The notes below the pieces were generated by a model. That model saw only the letters and a program-made list of their open reading frames with translations, made no database searches and was not told the DNA's origin. The translations under genes were made by a program, and so were the position numbers. From Hyperoodon ampullatus (lineage: Eukaryota > Chordata > Mammalia > Artiodactyla > Ziphiidae), in assembly GCA_949752795.1 (NCBI GenBank), contig OX457070.1, positions 34,195,574 to 34,259,573 on the forward strand: a DNA stretch of 64,000 bases. The letters are read 5' to 3'. Shown here one piece after another: positions 23,991 to 34,891 of the stretch (position 1 is its first letter; the number at the start of each line of letters is the position of its first letter).

Positions 23991-25495
23991 GTAACTTAAA
24001 TATAAAATACTACATGAATTTGAAATTAAACAATTCAGCCAACTTAAAAAAAAGACAGGGGAAGAAAGATGCATTTATACTGTTTTAAAATAATTACATA
24101 ATTAGATAACTACCTTTACCAGTACTTTTTAAAAATATTGATTTCAAATTACTGTCTGGAGTTACTTGCTTTCAGCCTAAAGAACTTCCTTTAATATTTC
24201 TTGTAAGGTGAGTCTGCTAACAAGGAATTCTCCTAGTTTTCATTTATCTGGGAATATTTTTATTCTGCCTTCATTTTTGAAAAATAGTTTTGCTGGATAT
24301 GAGATTCTTGGTTGACACTTCAGCACTTTGAATATGTCATTCCAGTAGCTTTTAGCCTTCATTCTTTCAGATAAGAAGTCAGTTTATAATTGTTTTTCTT
24401 CCTTTACTTATAATTAGTTGTTTTTCTTTTGTTGCCTTCAAGATTTTATCTTTGTCTTTGCTTTCCAACATTTTTACTATGATGTGTCTACATGTGGATC
24501 TCTTTGAGTTTATCCTATTTGGAGTTTACTGAGTTTCCTGAATGTGTAGATTACTGTTTTTCATCCAGTTGAAGAAGTTTTCAACCATTATTTCTTTGAA
24601 TATTTTTCTAGTCCTTTCTCTTTTTCTGTTACTCTCATTACACATATGTCAGTGTGGTTGTTGGTGTCTCACGTTTTTCTGTGGCTCTGTTCATTTTTCT
24701 TCATTTTTTTCCCTCTCTGTTCTTTGAATTATATAATCTCTATTGATCTACCTTTAAGTTTGTTGATTCTTATGACAGTTGAAATAAAGTTAGCTCCTTT
24801 AGAGAGAGCTTTGGAACTCTTTGCTCTTGTAGACCACCTCCCACTGGGCAATATCTCTGATCCACTGCTCTGGAGCTGGAGTTGGTAATGACTTTTAACT
24901 GCTTTACAAACATCTGGATGGGGGTGGTAGCCCCACGTATCCTTGTTTTGCCTCTTCTGGTGTGGAAACCTCCACCTTTCAAGTAAATAGAGGCAAGGGC
25001 AATTGGGGGCCCAGGATTCTCAGTCTGCTGTGCCTGTGGTAGAACCTCCATCATATGAGTAAGAGCTGGGTAGAGGAAGTGAGACTTCAACTTCTTGGCC
25101 ACACTCATCAGGAATCTTGCCTATGCAACTCAAAGATGGAGTAGATGAGATGCTGGTGGCACCTCCTGATGATATACCATATCCCTTGACTAGGAACTAA
25201 GGAGAAAGGAAGCCCTATCTCTCTGGACAAATTGCTTGGATTGGAGCTTCCATCAAGCTGAGCTGGAGTAGGGGAGAGAGAGAGAGCAGGTTGTAGCTCA
25301 AGTGTCACAGACTCTTGTTGTTCATACTGAAATTTAGTAGATTTCCTTGAAAAAATATTTCTTCATTTGCTATATGAACTTAGGACAATTTTTGGAGATT
25401 TTAAATGGGTGTTTTTGTACTTTTCACCAGTTATAGTTATTTTGCTGGGGAACAGATCCACGGAGCACCTCATGCTGTCATTCTGGAAATAGAGC

Positions 25496-26790
25496 CCCTT
25501 GAATTTTAGTTTTTGAAAGAATCCTAGAATAATTAAAGTATCTGAAGCTTTTGGGGGGAAAATATTCTTATTTATAAATAAATAACTCCTTATTATATGC
25601 TCAGTTCTTCTGCAAATAATTCTATCGGCTAGATTAACAAGAATTATTTTTTTAAAAAACCAACGTGTTCTTTTTAAAGTTTTAGTTCACTGCATTCATA
25701 TTTACAAACCCCATACACAAAGATGTATTCCTCATTTATTAGGTGGACTTAAACAGATACTTAAACGTGAAGGCAGTGATGATTATAAAACACAGTGAAA
25801 CTCTAAGTTAAGGCTTTATATTTTTTTAAAAACCCATATTCATAGATAATTGTGTCCAAATCAAACCTTCACCTACAAGATTGAGCTCATCTGTGTTTAT
25901 CTGGTACCAACAATTCCTTTTACTGGATTGTATGAAATATGAATTAGTAGTAACCACAATCATCTCACTTTAATGAACTGTTGGTTCCTTTCTTAGGTTT
26001 TGGTCTTTATTTTGATGATTTAGCCTTTAGTAGCATAAGCATGTGCAACAGAAGGAACAGAGCATTTCTATGTAAACTGAGAAAACCTACAAACTGTACT
26101 AATTCCTATTCTCTTGAAAGTTGGCCAACACTGAACAATTCAGGACATCCTAAATACAGAAAACACCAAAACCATATCTGACCTCTCTCCCTTTTCAAAA
26201 CATAGAACATGTTAAGGTAAAGGTGGCAGGATTTTTTGATGGATAGAATATGAAGTGTGAGAGAAGACAGAGGATGATCTGATCGATGGCTTTGGGCCTG
26301 AACAACTAGAAGAATGGAGTTGCCATTAAATGAAGTAGGCAATTCTGTAGGGAGAACAAGGTTTTTGGGGGGCGTTTATCAGAGATATTTTAGTAACTAA
26401 AATATTCAGGGTATGTATTCATCACAACTCCAGCTCTTACCTCATTTGAACCTCTCCCCTTCTCTCAGCTCTGGCCTGCTTTAGGCTGAAGGGGGTTTGG
26501 AGGCAACAGTGGGGGAGAGGGCATGGTCAGCTCTGGATCTCTTTTCCCACTGTGGTTCTCCTTTTCTCTCCTGGCCCTCACCAGGTTGTCTCTGCTCTTT
26601 TTCCAGGACAGGAAGGAACAGAAAAATCTCACTGACAGGTGCCTCATGAAGGTGCCCTCTGGGGCAGGCAGACCCCCAAGGCTAGATCTTCCTCTTATGG
26701 GCCCTTCCTTGAGTCCCTCAGAAATTCCCATGCTGGGCTCTCTGATGACAGTTCTTCTGACCCTGGCCATGTCCCTCCTCTAACTGCCAT

Positions 26791-26794
<4 letters not shown>
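25496..26794. other. No gene recognised
   Basis: After the L1 5' end I recognise no repeat. Around 26460-26780 the sequence is GC-richer, with 'tctgctctttttccag' near 26600 resembling a splice acceptor. The opposed open frames at 26465-26770 and 26523-26783 give no familiar protein. Confidence 0.4.
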
Positions 26795-26824
<30 letters not shown>

Positions 26825-27015
26825 TGGTACGCGGGCCTCTCACTGTCGTGGCCTCTCCCGTTGCGGAGCACAGGCTCCGGACGCGCAGGCTCAGCAGCCA
26901 TGGCTCACGGGCCCAGCCGCTCCGCGGCATATGGGATCCTCCCAGACCGGGGCACGAACCCGTATCCCCTGCATCGGCAGGCGGACTCTCAACCACTGCG
27001 CCACCAGGGAGGCCC
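26795..27015 (-). mobile_element. CHR SINE, short young form
   Basis: Begins with about 29 T then 'gtggtacgcgggcctctcac', ends 'gcgccaccagggaggccc'. The duplication 'ctaactgccattctt' is perfect over 15 bp at 26780-26794 and 27016-27030. Long T run and perfect duplication suggest a recent insertion. Open frames across it are artefacts. Confidence 0.97.
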
Positions 27016-27344
27016 CTAACTGCCATTCTTGACTGCTCCCTTTTGTCTTTCAGGCCACCTCTCTGTTGGGATCTCATGGCTGCTAAGGACAGGATCCAAG
27101 AGGGACCCAAGACCTGCATTTGGTCCACAAGAGCCATCCAGCTTTTGCCCTGCCCTCAGAGGGAATGTCACACATCAAATGCAGCCCTCTGTACTCTGCC
27201 ACAACCGGCCACTTTGGCCTGGAGAATTTTTTCAGAACTAGGTTTGGCACTCACCTCTGTACCACACCAACTGCAAGGGACACGGGTCAAACTCTCCAAG
27301 GGGTTCTCTTGAAGTCTCTTCTTTATACACTAGAATAAAAAAAA
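27016..27344. other. Unassigned segment ending in AATAAA and an A run
   Basis: The sequence has 'cccttttgtctttcag' (acceptor-like, about 27038-27053) and ends 'agaataaaaaaaaaac' near 27332. With the part before the SINE (26460-26794) it could be an old processed transcript copy, an LTR-element fragment, or chance. No protein family is recognised. Confidence 0.3.
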
Positions 27345-27990
27345 AACACCGAACAACACCAAGTGTTAACAAAAATGTGAAACAACTGGTATTATCATAT
27401 ACTGCTGGTGGGAGTGCCTCTTTGGAAAATCTTTGATAGTATCCACTTAAAGTGACCTGGCAATTCCATATCTAGTTATACATCTATCATAAATACATAC
27501 AATCAACAGAAGACATATATAAAGGGATGGTCATAGCAGTGTAAAATTCATAAACTGAAAACAACCTAAAAGGCCATCAGCAAGAGAATGGATAAATAAT
27601 AATGGTATATTTTTACAATGGAATTTTTCAAAAAGGAATGAACTACTGCTACATGGAACATGGGTAAATTTCACAGGCATCCATTAAGTCAAAGAAGCAA
27701 AGTACAAAAGAGTACATACTGTTTGATTCCATTTATATGATGTCCAAGAACAGACAAAGCTAATCTATGCTGTTAAAAGTCAGGATAGTGGCTAGAAGTT
27801 AGGATAGTGGAGCAAGTGGTGTCTGGGGGTGGGCAAGAGGGAGGTTTCTGGGTTGCTGGAATAGTCTATGTTTTAATTATATTTGTAATGTAATGGGTTT
27901 ATATATTTCTAAAATTTCATCTTGCTTTACAGTTAAGATTTGTGTACTTTATAACTTGTATGTTTCACTTTAAATTAAAAACAAAATTTA
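27345..27990 (+). mobile_element. L1 3' fragment, sense strand (old)
   Basis: 'catatactgctggtgggag', 'aattccatatctagttatac', 'gcaagagaatggataaataat' and 'tactgtttgattccatttatatg' are in L1 3' order. No open frame survives. Confidence 0.75.
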
Positions 27991-28639
27991 GAGAGAAACT
28001 TGTGTTCTCCAACTATTCATGCATTGCATTTTCATTATTTGATAACATGATTATTTATAAAGGGTGCTTTAGTTGTGAGGACATTCTGAGCCAAAAACCC
28101 CTGGCAGAGACATTTTGAAAAGTGAAAAGGTCATGTCTAAGTAGAAACATCCCTCTCCCTTTGCTGCCTGTGGCTACAGTTTTCTCTGAGCTTCTGATTC
28201 CACTCAGCCAGCAGCTGGGCTTCAGGGCTTCTACCAGAATTGACCAGCAGGGGTCAGCCCTATACAAACCCCTCAAGCTTGAGCCTTCTGGGAGCTGAAA
28301 CGTTTCTTCCCAGGTCAGTCAAGTCGTCCTGGCCTTTTAGTTTTCTCATTTCACATCTTCAGTCACGTTTTCCTCTACTCTGTCACCACCACCCACTCCC
28401 ATGATCATAACATGGACCAGAAATTTCCTTGCCTTCCTCACTCATTCAAACACACTGTCTTATCCTTTCTCTTTCTCTAGTAACTCCAGCAACACTCCTT
28501 TCACCTTTTACCAAGCCCTTCAGGTCAGTGACCAGCCGTCTTCTCTCCATCCTGCAGTCCCACCCTCTCTTCGACCCCTCATCCAGCCCTGACATCATGG
28601 GTCATCAGTGTAGTCACTTTTGCAAACACCTTCAACTCT

Positions 28640-29220
28640 TTGACCATGCCAGGCCCCCGCTTTTAACCCACTAATGATTTCGCATTGCACTTGGGATAAA
28701 ATACAAAACCCACTACAGGGCCCTCATGCCCTAGCCCTAGGCTGGTACCTCTCCCACCTGCCTCATATACCACAACCCCCTCAACCATACTTTCTTTTTT
28801 CTTTTTTTCTTTTTTTCAAATTAAAAAAAATTTTTATATTGGAGCATAGTTGATTAACAATGTTGTGTTAGTTTCAGGTATACAGCAAAGTGATTCACTA
28901 ATACATATATGTGTATCTATTCCTTTTCAAATTCTTTTCCCATTTAGTCAACCATACTTTCAATTCTTCTCTCCACCAGTATGAAAGACATATCCTTCAA
29001 GTCCATTCTTTTGTTCTCTTTCCTGACAAGGTATTTATTTCCTTTAAAACACAATTTAAAAATTACACCCATATTTGTATACTTGCTTGTTTAATGTTTG
29101 TCTCTGACTTGAGACTGGGCACTCAACAAACGTAGTGATCATATCTTGTTCACACACCTTTTACACAAGTAGTGCAAAGCATTTGTTGGGTCCACAGTAG
29201 ATGCTCAATCTGTTGAATCA
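28640..29220 (+). mobile_element. L2 fragment split by a small L1
   Basis: 'gcccccgcttttaaccc', 'ttgggataaaatacaaaaccc', 'gggccctcatgccctagccc' match L2 up to 28794. After the L1 it resumes and ends near 'gtccacagtagatgctcaat', the L2 3' end phrase. Sequence upstream to about 28340 may belong to the same copy. Confidence 0.6.
28795..28947 (-). mobile_element. Very short 5'-truncated L1 with perfect duplication
   Basis: Only 153 bp: T-rich start, 'ttggagcatagttgattaac', 'tagtttcaggtatacagc', then a cut. This is the extreme 3' end of an artiodactyl/cetacean L1 in reverse. A perfect 14-bp duplication 'tcaaccatactttc' lies at 28781-28794 and 28948-28961, inside the L2. Confidence 0.93.
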
Positions 29221-29541
29221 GAATATCAATGCAGACCTTGACCCTACAAAGACAGGGACAGATGGGGGCCCTCTGTTGCTTTAGAAAAAAAAAAGCACTT
29301 TATTATTTGTATAATATTTGTCCTTTAAAGCACTCACAATAATTACTGTAATAATTGCATGATAGGTTACATAAGATAGACATGTTGTGATTCTCATTTG
29401 ATAGATGAACAAAATGAGGTACAAAGAGAATCGACTAAAATGTCAGAGTAAGTACTAAAAGCAAAATCTCTCACCTACCCATCTGCACATCTTAACTAGG
29501 ATATGTAACTGTTCTGATTCTTGACCAAACTTGCAGCGGAG

Positions 29542-29705
29542 AAGATAGCGTAATAGTTAAATGTTCAGGCTCTAAGGACAGACTGTTAAGGTTCCAAACA
29601 CAGATCCAATACTGAACTTGCTGTGTGACCATGGGCAAGTTACTTAACTTCACTGAGCTTCAGTTTCTCCATTTCTAAAGTGGAAATAACCATACCTATA
29701 TGAGG
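29542..29705 (+). repeat. MIR, sense orientation
   Basis: 'gcgtaatagttaaatgttcaggctc', 'gctgtgtgaccatgggcaag' and 'cagtttctccatttctaaag' give a clear MIR in the expected order. Confidence 0.85.
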
Positions 29706-30749
29706 AGGTTGGAGTGAGGTTTTGATATATATGTATAAGATACACACACATAGAGCTGAACATGGTACATGGGAAGCACTTAATCAAAGTCTTTTGAGAA
29801 TAATGATTATGTTTCATACTCCTCGGTAACTCTAACACGAAGCACAGAGCCTTTCAAAGTGGTGTTTAATACAAATGTTTGACATGTCCTTCTGGCAACA
29901 ATGGGATTTCTGTTTTCTTGAATTCACCGTTATCTGTGAATACTGTTGCCTTTGAGGAGTGAAAAAAGTGTTGTATGTACCCTTGGTGTGACCACTCCCA
30001 TGTGTATACTCTTTAAAACCGATAATTAGGAGCAGACTTCTAGACGCCTGTTTTCTCTTAGTTCACTCATTTTAAAGTCCATTTTCCCGTCCTTCTTTGA
30101 AAGAGTGTAATTGATATAACTTACATCCTCAAACCCCCTTTATTCTGGAATGGGTCATATACTATAACCATGGCAGTTACTGTGAATTGACCTAATAATG
30201 CATTGAGCAAATGGGGTAATCTCCACCCACGTAGGACAGGATAGAAAATTATAGAGTAGGATGCAAAGTAGGTAGTTTTCATGACGGTATTCTAAAGAGT
30301 TTATTAGAATGGAAAAGTCACATGCCATTTGAAAAATTGCTTTATGCAGGATAAAGTGATAATTTAAAATAAACCTACAGACAGAAGTTCATGACATTTA
30401 ATTTAATTTGGTTGGTCCTTTTAAAAATATGTAATGCTGTAATATTTTTGTCTCCTGCAGTTTTTAATATAAATGTATAGGAATAATGGCCCACAATGAA
30501 ACTTGTGAAACATACCAGTGCAAAGTTAAATGGAGATGTCCTTGTAAAACTAACACAAATGACTAGTGGGCTGCAATCTGTTAGAACAGACTAACATGTT
30601 TTGTTTGACTATGTATGATGATGCCTCTTCCTCTCTATCTCTGTCATCATTCATTCACATTTTTACATAGCTAACTGGGGTCATGAATCTGCAGTAAAAA
30701 TTTGTTAAAAATACAGTAAAAGCATTCTTACCCACTGTTTCTTTTACAG
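29706..30749. other. No gene recognised
   Basis: AT-rich sequence with no recognisable young repeat. It lies directly upstream of the candidate exon at 30750 and has no CpG-rich promoter-like segment. Confidence 0.4.
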
Positions 30750-30943
30750 AATTCAGTAAACTATGAACAGCATAGAACAGAATGATCTCCATCTTAATGT
30801 TCAAGGATCCAAAGTAACAAGGTCCAGCCTTCCAGTTTTAGTTGAAAAACTACAAATTAATCAGCTTCAACAGGTTCTCTTGTATTACAGTCCATTTTTT
30901 AGAAATAATGAATTGGTTCTCCAGCATTCTCCAAAAATGATCA
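30750..30943 (+). CDS. Candidate coding exon, unknown gene (speculative)
   Basis: The sequence has a good splice acceptor ('actgtttcttttacag', ending 30749) and a strong donor ('GTGAGT' at 30944). An ATG at 30763 with A at -3 opens 60 codons up to the donor, preceded by an in-frame TAA at 30757, as for a first coding exon after 5' untranslated sequence. Encoded text starts 'MNSIEQNDLHLN' and is hydrophilic with a 'LQINQLQQVLLYYSPFF' stretch. No domain is recognised and the segment is not a repeat I know. If unspliced, the frame stops after 64 codons at 30957. The evidence is splice signals plus an open frame only. Confidence 0.3.
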
Positions 30944-31013
30944 GTGAGTGTTTTTGAAGTATAATTTTGAACTATTTACACATAATGTGTTTTAATTCAT
31001 TACAGCTATTATT

Positions 31014-31521
31014 CTTTTTTTTATTACTAAATTGCTTTCATTTGTTTAATAGAACAATTTTTTTTCTTTTTCTTTTTCTCTCTCTCTTTTTTTTTTTGGC
31101 TGTGTTGGGTCTTCATTGCTGTGCACAGGCTTTCTCTTGTTGCGGCGAGCAGGGGCTACTCTTTGCTGAGGCGCGCGGGCTTCTCATTGCAGTGGCTTCT
31201 CTTGTTGTGGAGCACAGGCTCTACACACACGAGCTTCAGTAGTTGTGGCACGTGGGCTCAGCAGTTGTGGCTCGCAGGCCCTAGAGTGCAGCCTCAGTAG
31301 TTGTGGTGCATGGGCTTAGTTGCTCTGTGGCATGTGGGATCTTCCTGGACCAGGGCTCAAACCCGTGTCCCCTGCATTTTGCAGGCTGATTCAAAACCAC
31401 TGTGTCACCAGGGAAGTCCCTAATAGAACAATTTTTTGCAGTTCTTTTTACATTTTTAATTGAAGTACAGTTGATTTAAAATATTGTATTAGTTTCAGGT
31501 GTACAGCAAAGTGATTTGGTT

Positions 31522-31567
<46 letters not shown>

Positions 31568-32018
31568 GCTTTTCCAGATTCTCTTCTATTATAAGTTATT
31601 ACAAGATATTGAATATAGTTCCCTGTACTGTATAGTAAACCTTTGTTTATCTATTTTGTATATAGTGGTGTGTATCTGTTAATCCCATACTCCCAATTTT
31701 TCCCTCCCTCCCCATTTCCCCTATGGTAATCATAAGTTTGTTTTCTATGTCTGTGAGTCTATTTCTGTTTTGTAAATAAGTTCATTTGTATTATTTTTTA
31801 GATTCTGAATTATAGGTGATATCATATGATATTTGTCTTTGTCTGACTTACTTCACTTAGTATGACAATCTCTAGATCCATCCATGTTGCTGCAAGTGGC
31901 AATTTTTCATTCTTTTTATGGCTGAGTAATATTCCATTGTATATATTTACCACCTCTTTATCCATTCATCTGTTAATGGACACTTAGGTTGCTTCCATGT
32001 CTTGGCTATTGTAAATAG
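31014..32018 (-). mobile_element. L1 3' half, reverse, with candidate 3' transduction
   Basis: The body from about 31456 to 32018 is reversed L1 3' sequence ('ttgaagtacagttgattt', 'ccctgtactgtatagtaaac', 'ggctgagtaatattccattg'). The duplication 'ttacagctattatt' is perfect at 31000-31013 and 32019-32032, placing about 80 non-L1 bases (31014-31063 and 31438-31455) inside the insertion beyond the normal 3' end. Read in L1 sense, that extra piece ends in ATTAAA about 22 bases before an A run. A later SINE at 31064-31420 splits it. A (TA)n run lies at about 31526-31563. Confidence 0.8.
31064..31420 (-). mobile_element. CHR SINE, long form
   Basis: Reverse copy from a T/CT-rich tail and 'ggctgtgttgggtcttcattg' to 'gtcaccagggaagtccc'. 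The 17-bp duplication 'taatagaacaatttttt' is perfect at 31047-31063 and 31421-31437. It is younger than the L1 insertion that contains it. Confidence 0.97.
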
Positions 32019-32032
32019 TTACAGCTATTATT

Positions 32033-32524
32033 TGTATTGATGCCTAAGTTGTCCCATCTTTGGCCAGTAGGAATGTCTTCAAGTTTGTTTCTGACCAATT
32101 TTGACATGGCCCTATTAATCTTTGATAACTTCTTTGATTTCTGCTAAGATAAGCTGGTCCAGTGTTCACTGTGTATATTTTCTACTTGAAAAATAGACCT
32201 GGAATTAGCCATTTCTTCAAGAAGCTTCGTTCTTTCTAGTAGGAAACTGTATTTAGAAACTAACTGCAAAAGGTTCATTGTTACTGAGCTAGTCATTATT
32301 TGTAGGCTTTTCTAGCAAGCTACTTTTAACAAAAATTCTAATGATCCATTGATGTATGTTGAATCTCATTCCATGACTTCATTTTAGAATGTCTTGTTTT
32401 CTCCAGGCTTCTAATGACTCCTTTTATGGTCTTGAACACTCATCTTCCTACCTGGTTTCAGAGAAAGTACCCTTTCTTCCTCTGAATAAAATGTTTTAAT
32501 TGTTGGAAATCAATAGGTTTTGAG
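32033..32524. other. No gene recognised
   Basis: Old AT-rich sequence, no named repeat. Phrases such as 'atgattcattgatgtatg' and 'tcatcttcctacctgg' give no assignment. Confidence 0.35.
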
Positions 32525-32847
32525 GGGCTTCCCTGGTGACACAGTGGTTAAGAATCCGCCTGCCCATGCAGGAGACACGGGTTCGATCCCTGGTCTGGGA
32601 AGATCCCACATGCCGTGGAGCAAGTAAGCCTGTACGCCATAACTACTGAGCCCACGTGCCACAACTACTGAAGCCTGAGCGCCTAGAGCCTGTGCTCCAC
32701 AACAAGAGAAGCCACCGCGATAAGAAGCCCGCTCACAGCAATGAAGAGTAGCCCCCACTCGAAACACACACACACAAAAAAGAAAGCCCACACGCAGCAA
32801 TGAAGACCCAATGCAGCCAAAGATAAAATAAATTTATTTTTAAAAAA
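32525..32847 (+). mobile_element. CHR SINE, long form, with internal CA run
   Basis: Forward copy from 'gggcttccctggtgacacag' to 'gacccaatgcagcc' and an A-rich tail. Where the consensus has 'cgccacaactagag', this copy has 'cgaaacacacacacac' followed by A-rich text (about 32760-32780), so a small CA microsatellite has grown inside the body. Confidence 0.93.
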
Positions 32848-32879
32848 TGAGTTTGAGAACATATGATTTCTTCAAGGAG

Positions 32880-32945
32880 CCTGTTGTGGCATAATTCCTA
32901 AGGTGGCAGGTATTAGAATCAGATTGCCTGGATTTTAATCCATAA
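32880..32945 (+). repeat. MIR fragment
   Basis: 'gtattagaatcagattgcctggattttaatcc' matches the MIR core around the tRNA-like end. Short and diverged. Confidence 0.45.
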
Positions 32946-33222
32946 TGTGGAAAATTAACTTGATGCATTGTGGTTCCCAAGCATCCTACCAGGCGAGCTA
33001 TCCTAGACCATGTCATTGTGCAGAAAGGCACAGATCAAATAAAGATGCTCAAATCACAGTTTGTTGAATTACCTTAAAACATACAGCGTGAAGCAAGGGG
33101 GTAAGAGATGGGGTAGGCTGAAACACTTAGGAATAGGTCCGAGCTAGGTGGTGGACCACACCCTCTGAATCCTGTGTTATGTAACATTCAGATGGATGCT
33201 CTCTCTCTCTCCCCCACATCAG

Positions 33223-33289
33223 TCTTCCCTGCTGTTGGTGTGATTACAGAGAACAAAGCTGAGACTGAACGAGTTTGCTTAGCAGGAAG
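33223..33289 (+). other. Exon-like segment, very speculative
   Basis: A polypyrimidine tract ('ctctctctctcccccacatcag') precedes 33223 and a GT donor follows 33289 ('aag' then 'gtacctg'). One frame is open throughout (reads 'FPAVGVITENKAETERVCLAG'). Its phase would join the candidate exon at 30750-30943. A 67-base open frame is easily chance and the donor is weak. Confidence 0.15.
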
Positions 33290-34423
33290 GTACCTGAAAG
33301 TGAACACACTCCTTTTTTTGGTTTGTTTTTTGGAAAGAAGAAGCTGGGACAAGAACTTCTGGCCACAAGCTGCAGCTTGCCAATTAGCCTGCTGAGAAAC
33401 TGTGGATTTTATCTGCTCTTGGATTGAGCACATGAGGAGCCAGAATGGGGCTGTAATGGGTGTCACCAACGGGTGTCTGATTTTGGAGATGATATTAAGA
33501 TATGATAAAGAGATTATGGTAGTGTTTTAAAAAATGTTTAAGAGATATGGGTTCAAAACAAAGCAGGAGAGCTTGACAGTACTATTTTAGCTCTTGGTGT
33601 TACTAGAGCAGTTGCCTTTTGTTTCTGCTTCTTGGTTCTAAATCCACACTAGTAAATCAGAAGGTGGGGTACAGGGTGTGCTCTTCAGCCCTAGGCCCCT
33701 CGGGATTTTCCTAGTGCCCCATGGGGCTGAGGGGATGGAAGGTAGGGGTACAGGATTGCGGGAGACACCACCGCAATGATTTCATGGTTTCATGGGCAAA
33801 TATGCTTTGAAAAGTTGGTGTTGAACAAGCTTAAACTGGATTCTTAATTACAGGACAACTTTATGACACCAAAACTATGGCTACTAATAAGCTCTATCTG
33901 ATTTAAACATTGCTACTTCTGAAAATCCCAGTGTATCCAGGCAAGATATTTCAGGTTGATAAGATTATTAGTAGAAAATTTAAAATGTGAAACCTCTGAT
34001 AATAATGTGATGTGCAAATTTGGGAATAAGAAAAGTTTTTAACTTTTTATTTGTAAGACTTTTTATAAGATATAATTTTAAAACATTTAAAAATATCCAC
34101 AAAGCTATCATCCTAACACAATTATTTTTAAATTTTGTGTTGTTTTTTACTTACATAGATAATTCTTAAAGAATTATCATATTTTTCTATTTTATGTTTT
34201 CCTTTTTCATGTTTCGAAGTCTTCCTAATTATCATTTTAATACCTCTATTTTACTCTGTTGATGTACCATAATTTTCTAAGATATTCTAATGATGGATAC
34301 TTAGGCTATTTTCAGTTTTTAAACTATATCACAGTCAGTGCTATAAGGAAAAGCTGTATCAGTGACTGGTTTTGCTTGCTTAAACATTTTCTTTGGGTGG
34401 GATAAATTTTTAGAAGTCAAATT
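33290..34423. other. No gene recognised
   Basis: Unassigned DNA, AT-rich from about 33860. The minus-strand open frame at 33188-33469 has no domain. Confidence 0.4.
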
Positions 34424-34891
34424 GAGACAGGCTGGGACTTGAGGCCCTTTACTGTAGTGCTTGTACCTGGACAACCGTTTCTTCAAGCAACAGAATACAA
34501 AGAAACTATAAGGGATTAAAAATAATTGCATGCATGCTCAGTTGGGGCAAATTATGAACAGCAAGATACAAAAAGGCCAAACCCCAACTGCCACTTCTGA
34601 AGTGCCAGGAGCAAAAGCAGGGTTACTGTGCATGATCCCAGCACACAGCACCACCAAGGGGGCGGGCAGACCACCTAAGCCACCCTTCTGGCCCCCACCA
34701 ATCCGCCTCTACCCTCACCCCATTTAAGGAACCAGGTCACCCCACTGTGGGAGCGAGCAAGGGAACCTGTTACTTATTTGCACTCCCGTATGTTACAGCA
34801 CAAGTCCCAGTAAAGCTTTGCCTTAATTCCTTGTCGGGCCTCTTATCAATTTCTATTGATTAAAGAGTCCAAGAACCCAGGTCCATAACAA
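34424..34891 (+). mobile_element. Probable solo LTR of an endogenous retrovirus
   Basis: Runs from TG ('tgagacaggctgggac') to CA ('caggtccataaca'). It holds a TATA-like 'catttaagg' near 34723 and a polyadenylation signal 'agtaaagctttgcc' near 34810, followed by 'gggcctcttatcaatttc', a familiar class I LTR ending. No internal retroviral genes adjoin it. Duplication of 4-5 bp not confirmed. Confidence 0.65.

Larger units (their letters stand above)
17480..25495 (-). mobile_element. Old near-full-length L1, antisense, heavily interrupted
   Basis: Read on the minus strand, the segment carries an L1 from 5' end (near 25495, 'ggggaacagatccacggag' region) through ORF1 and ORF2 remnants to the 3' end near 17480 ('cagttttgttgagatataat'). 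Matches: 5' region at 24120-25495, ORF2 at 18350-22490 including the 'ggagtggaattgctggatc' and 'ctgggataaatcccccttgg' phrases. Both frames are broken many times; only pieces such as 19173-19361 and 19358-19546 stay open. Inserted later: SINEs at 17543, 18698, 20346, 20987 and 21787, and a younger sense L1 at about 22500-23990. Confidence 0.75.

Noticed and set aside
26639..27312. Overlapping frames of 126-162 residues rich in Arg, Pro and Gly
   Set aside because: They translate a short-form CHR SINE. The same protein words recur at every SINE of this type in the window.
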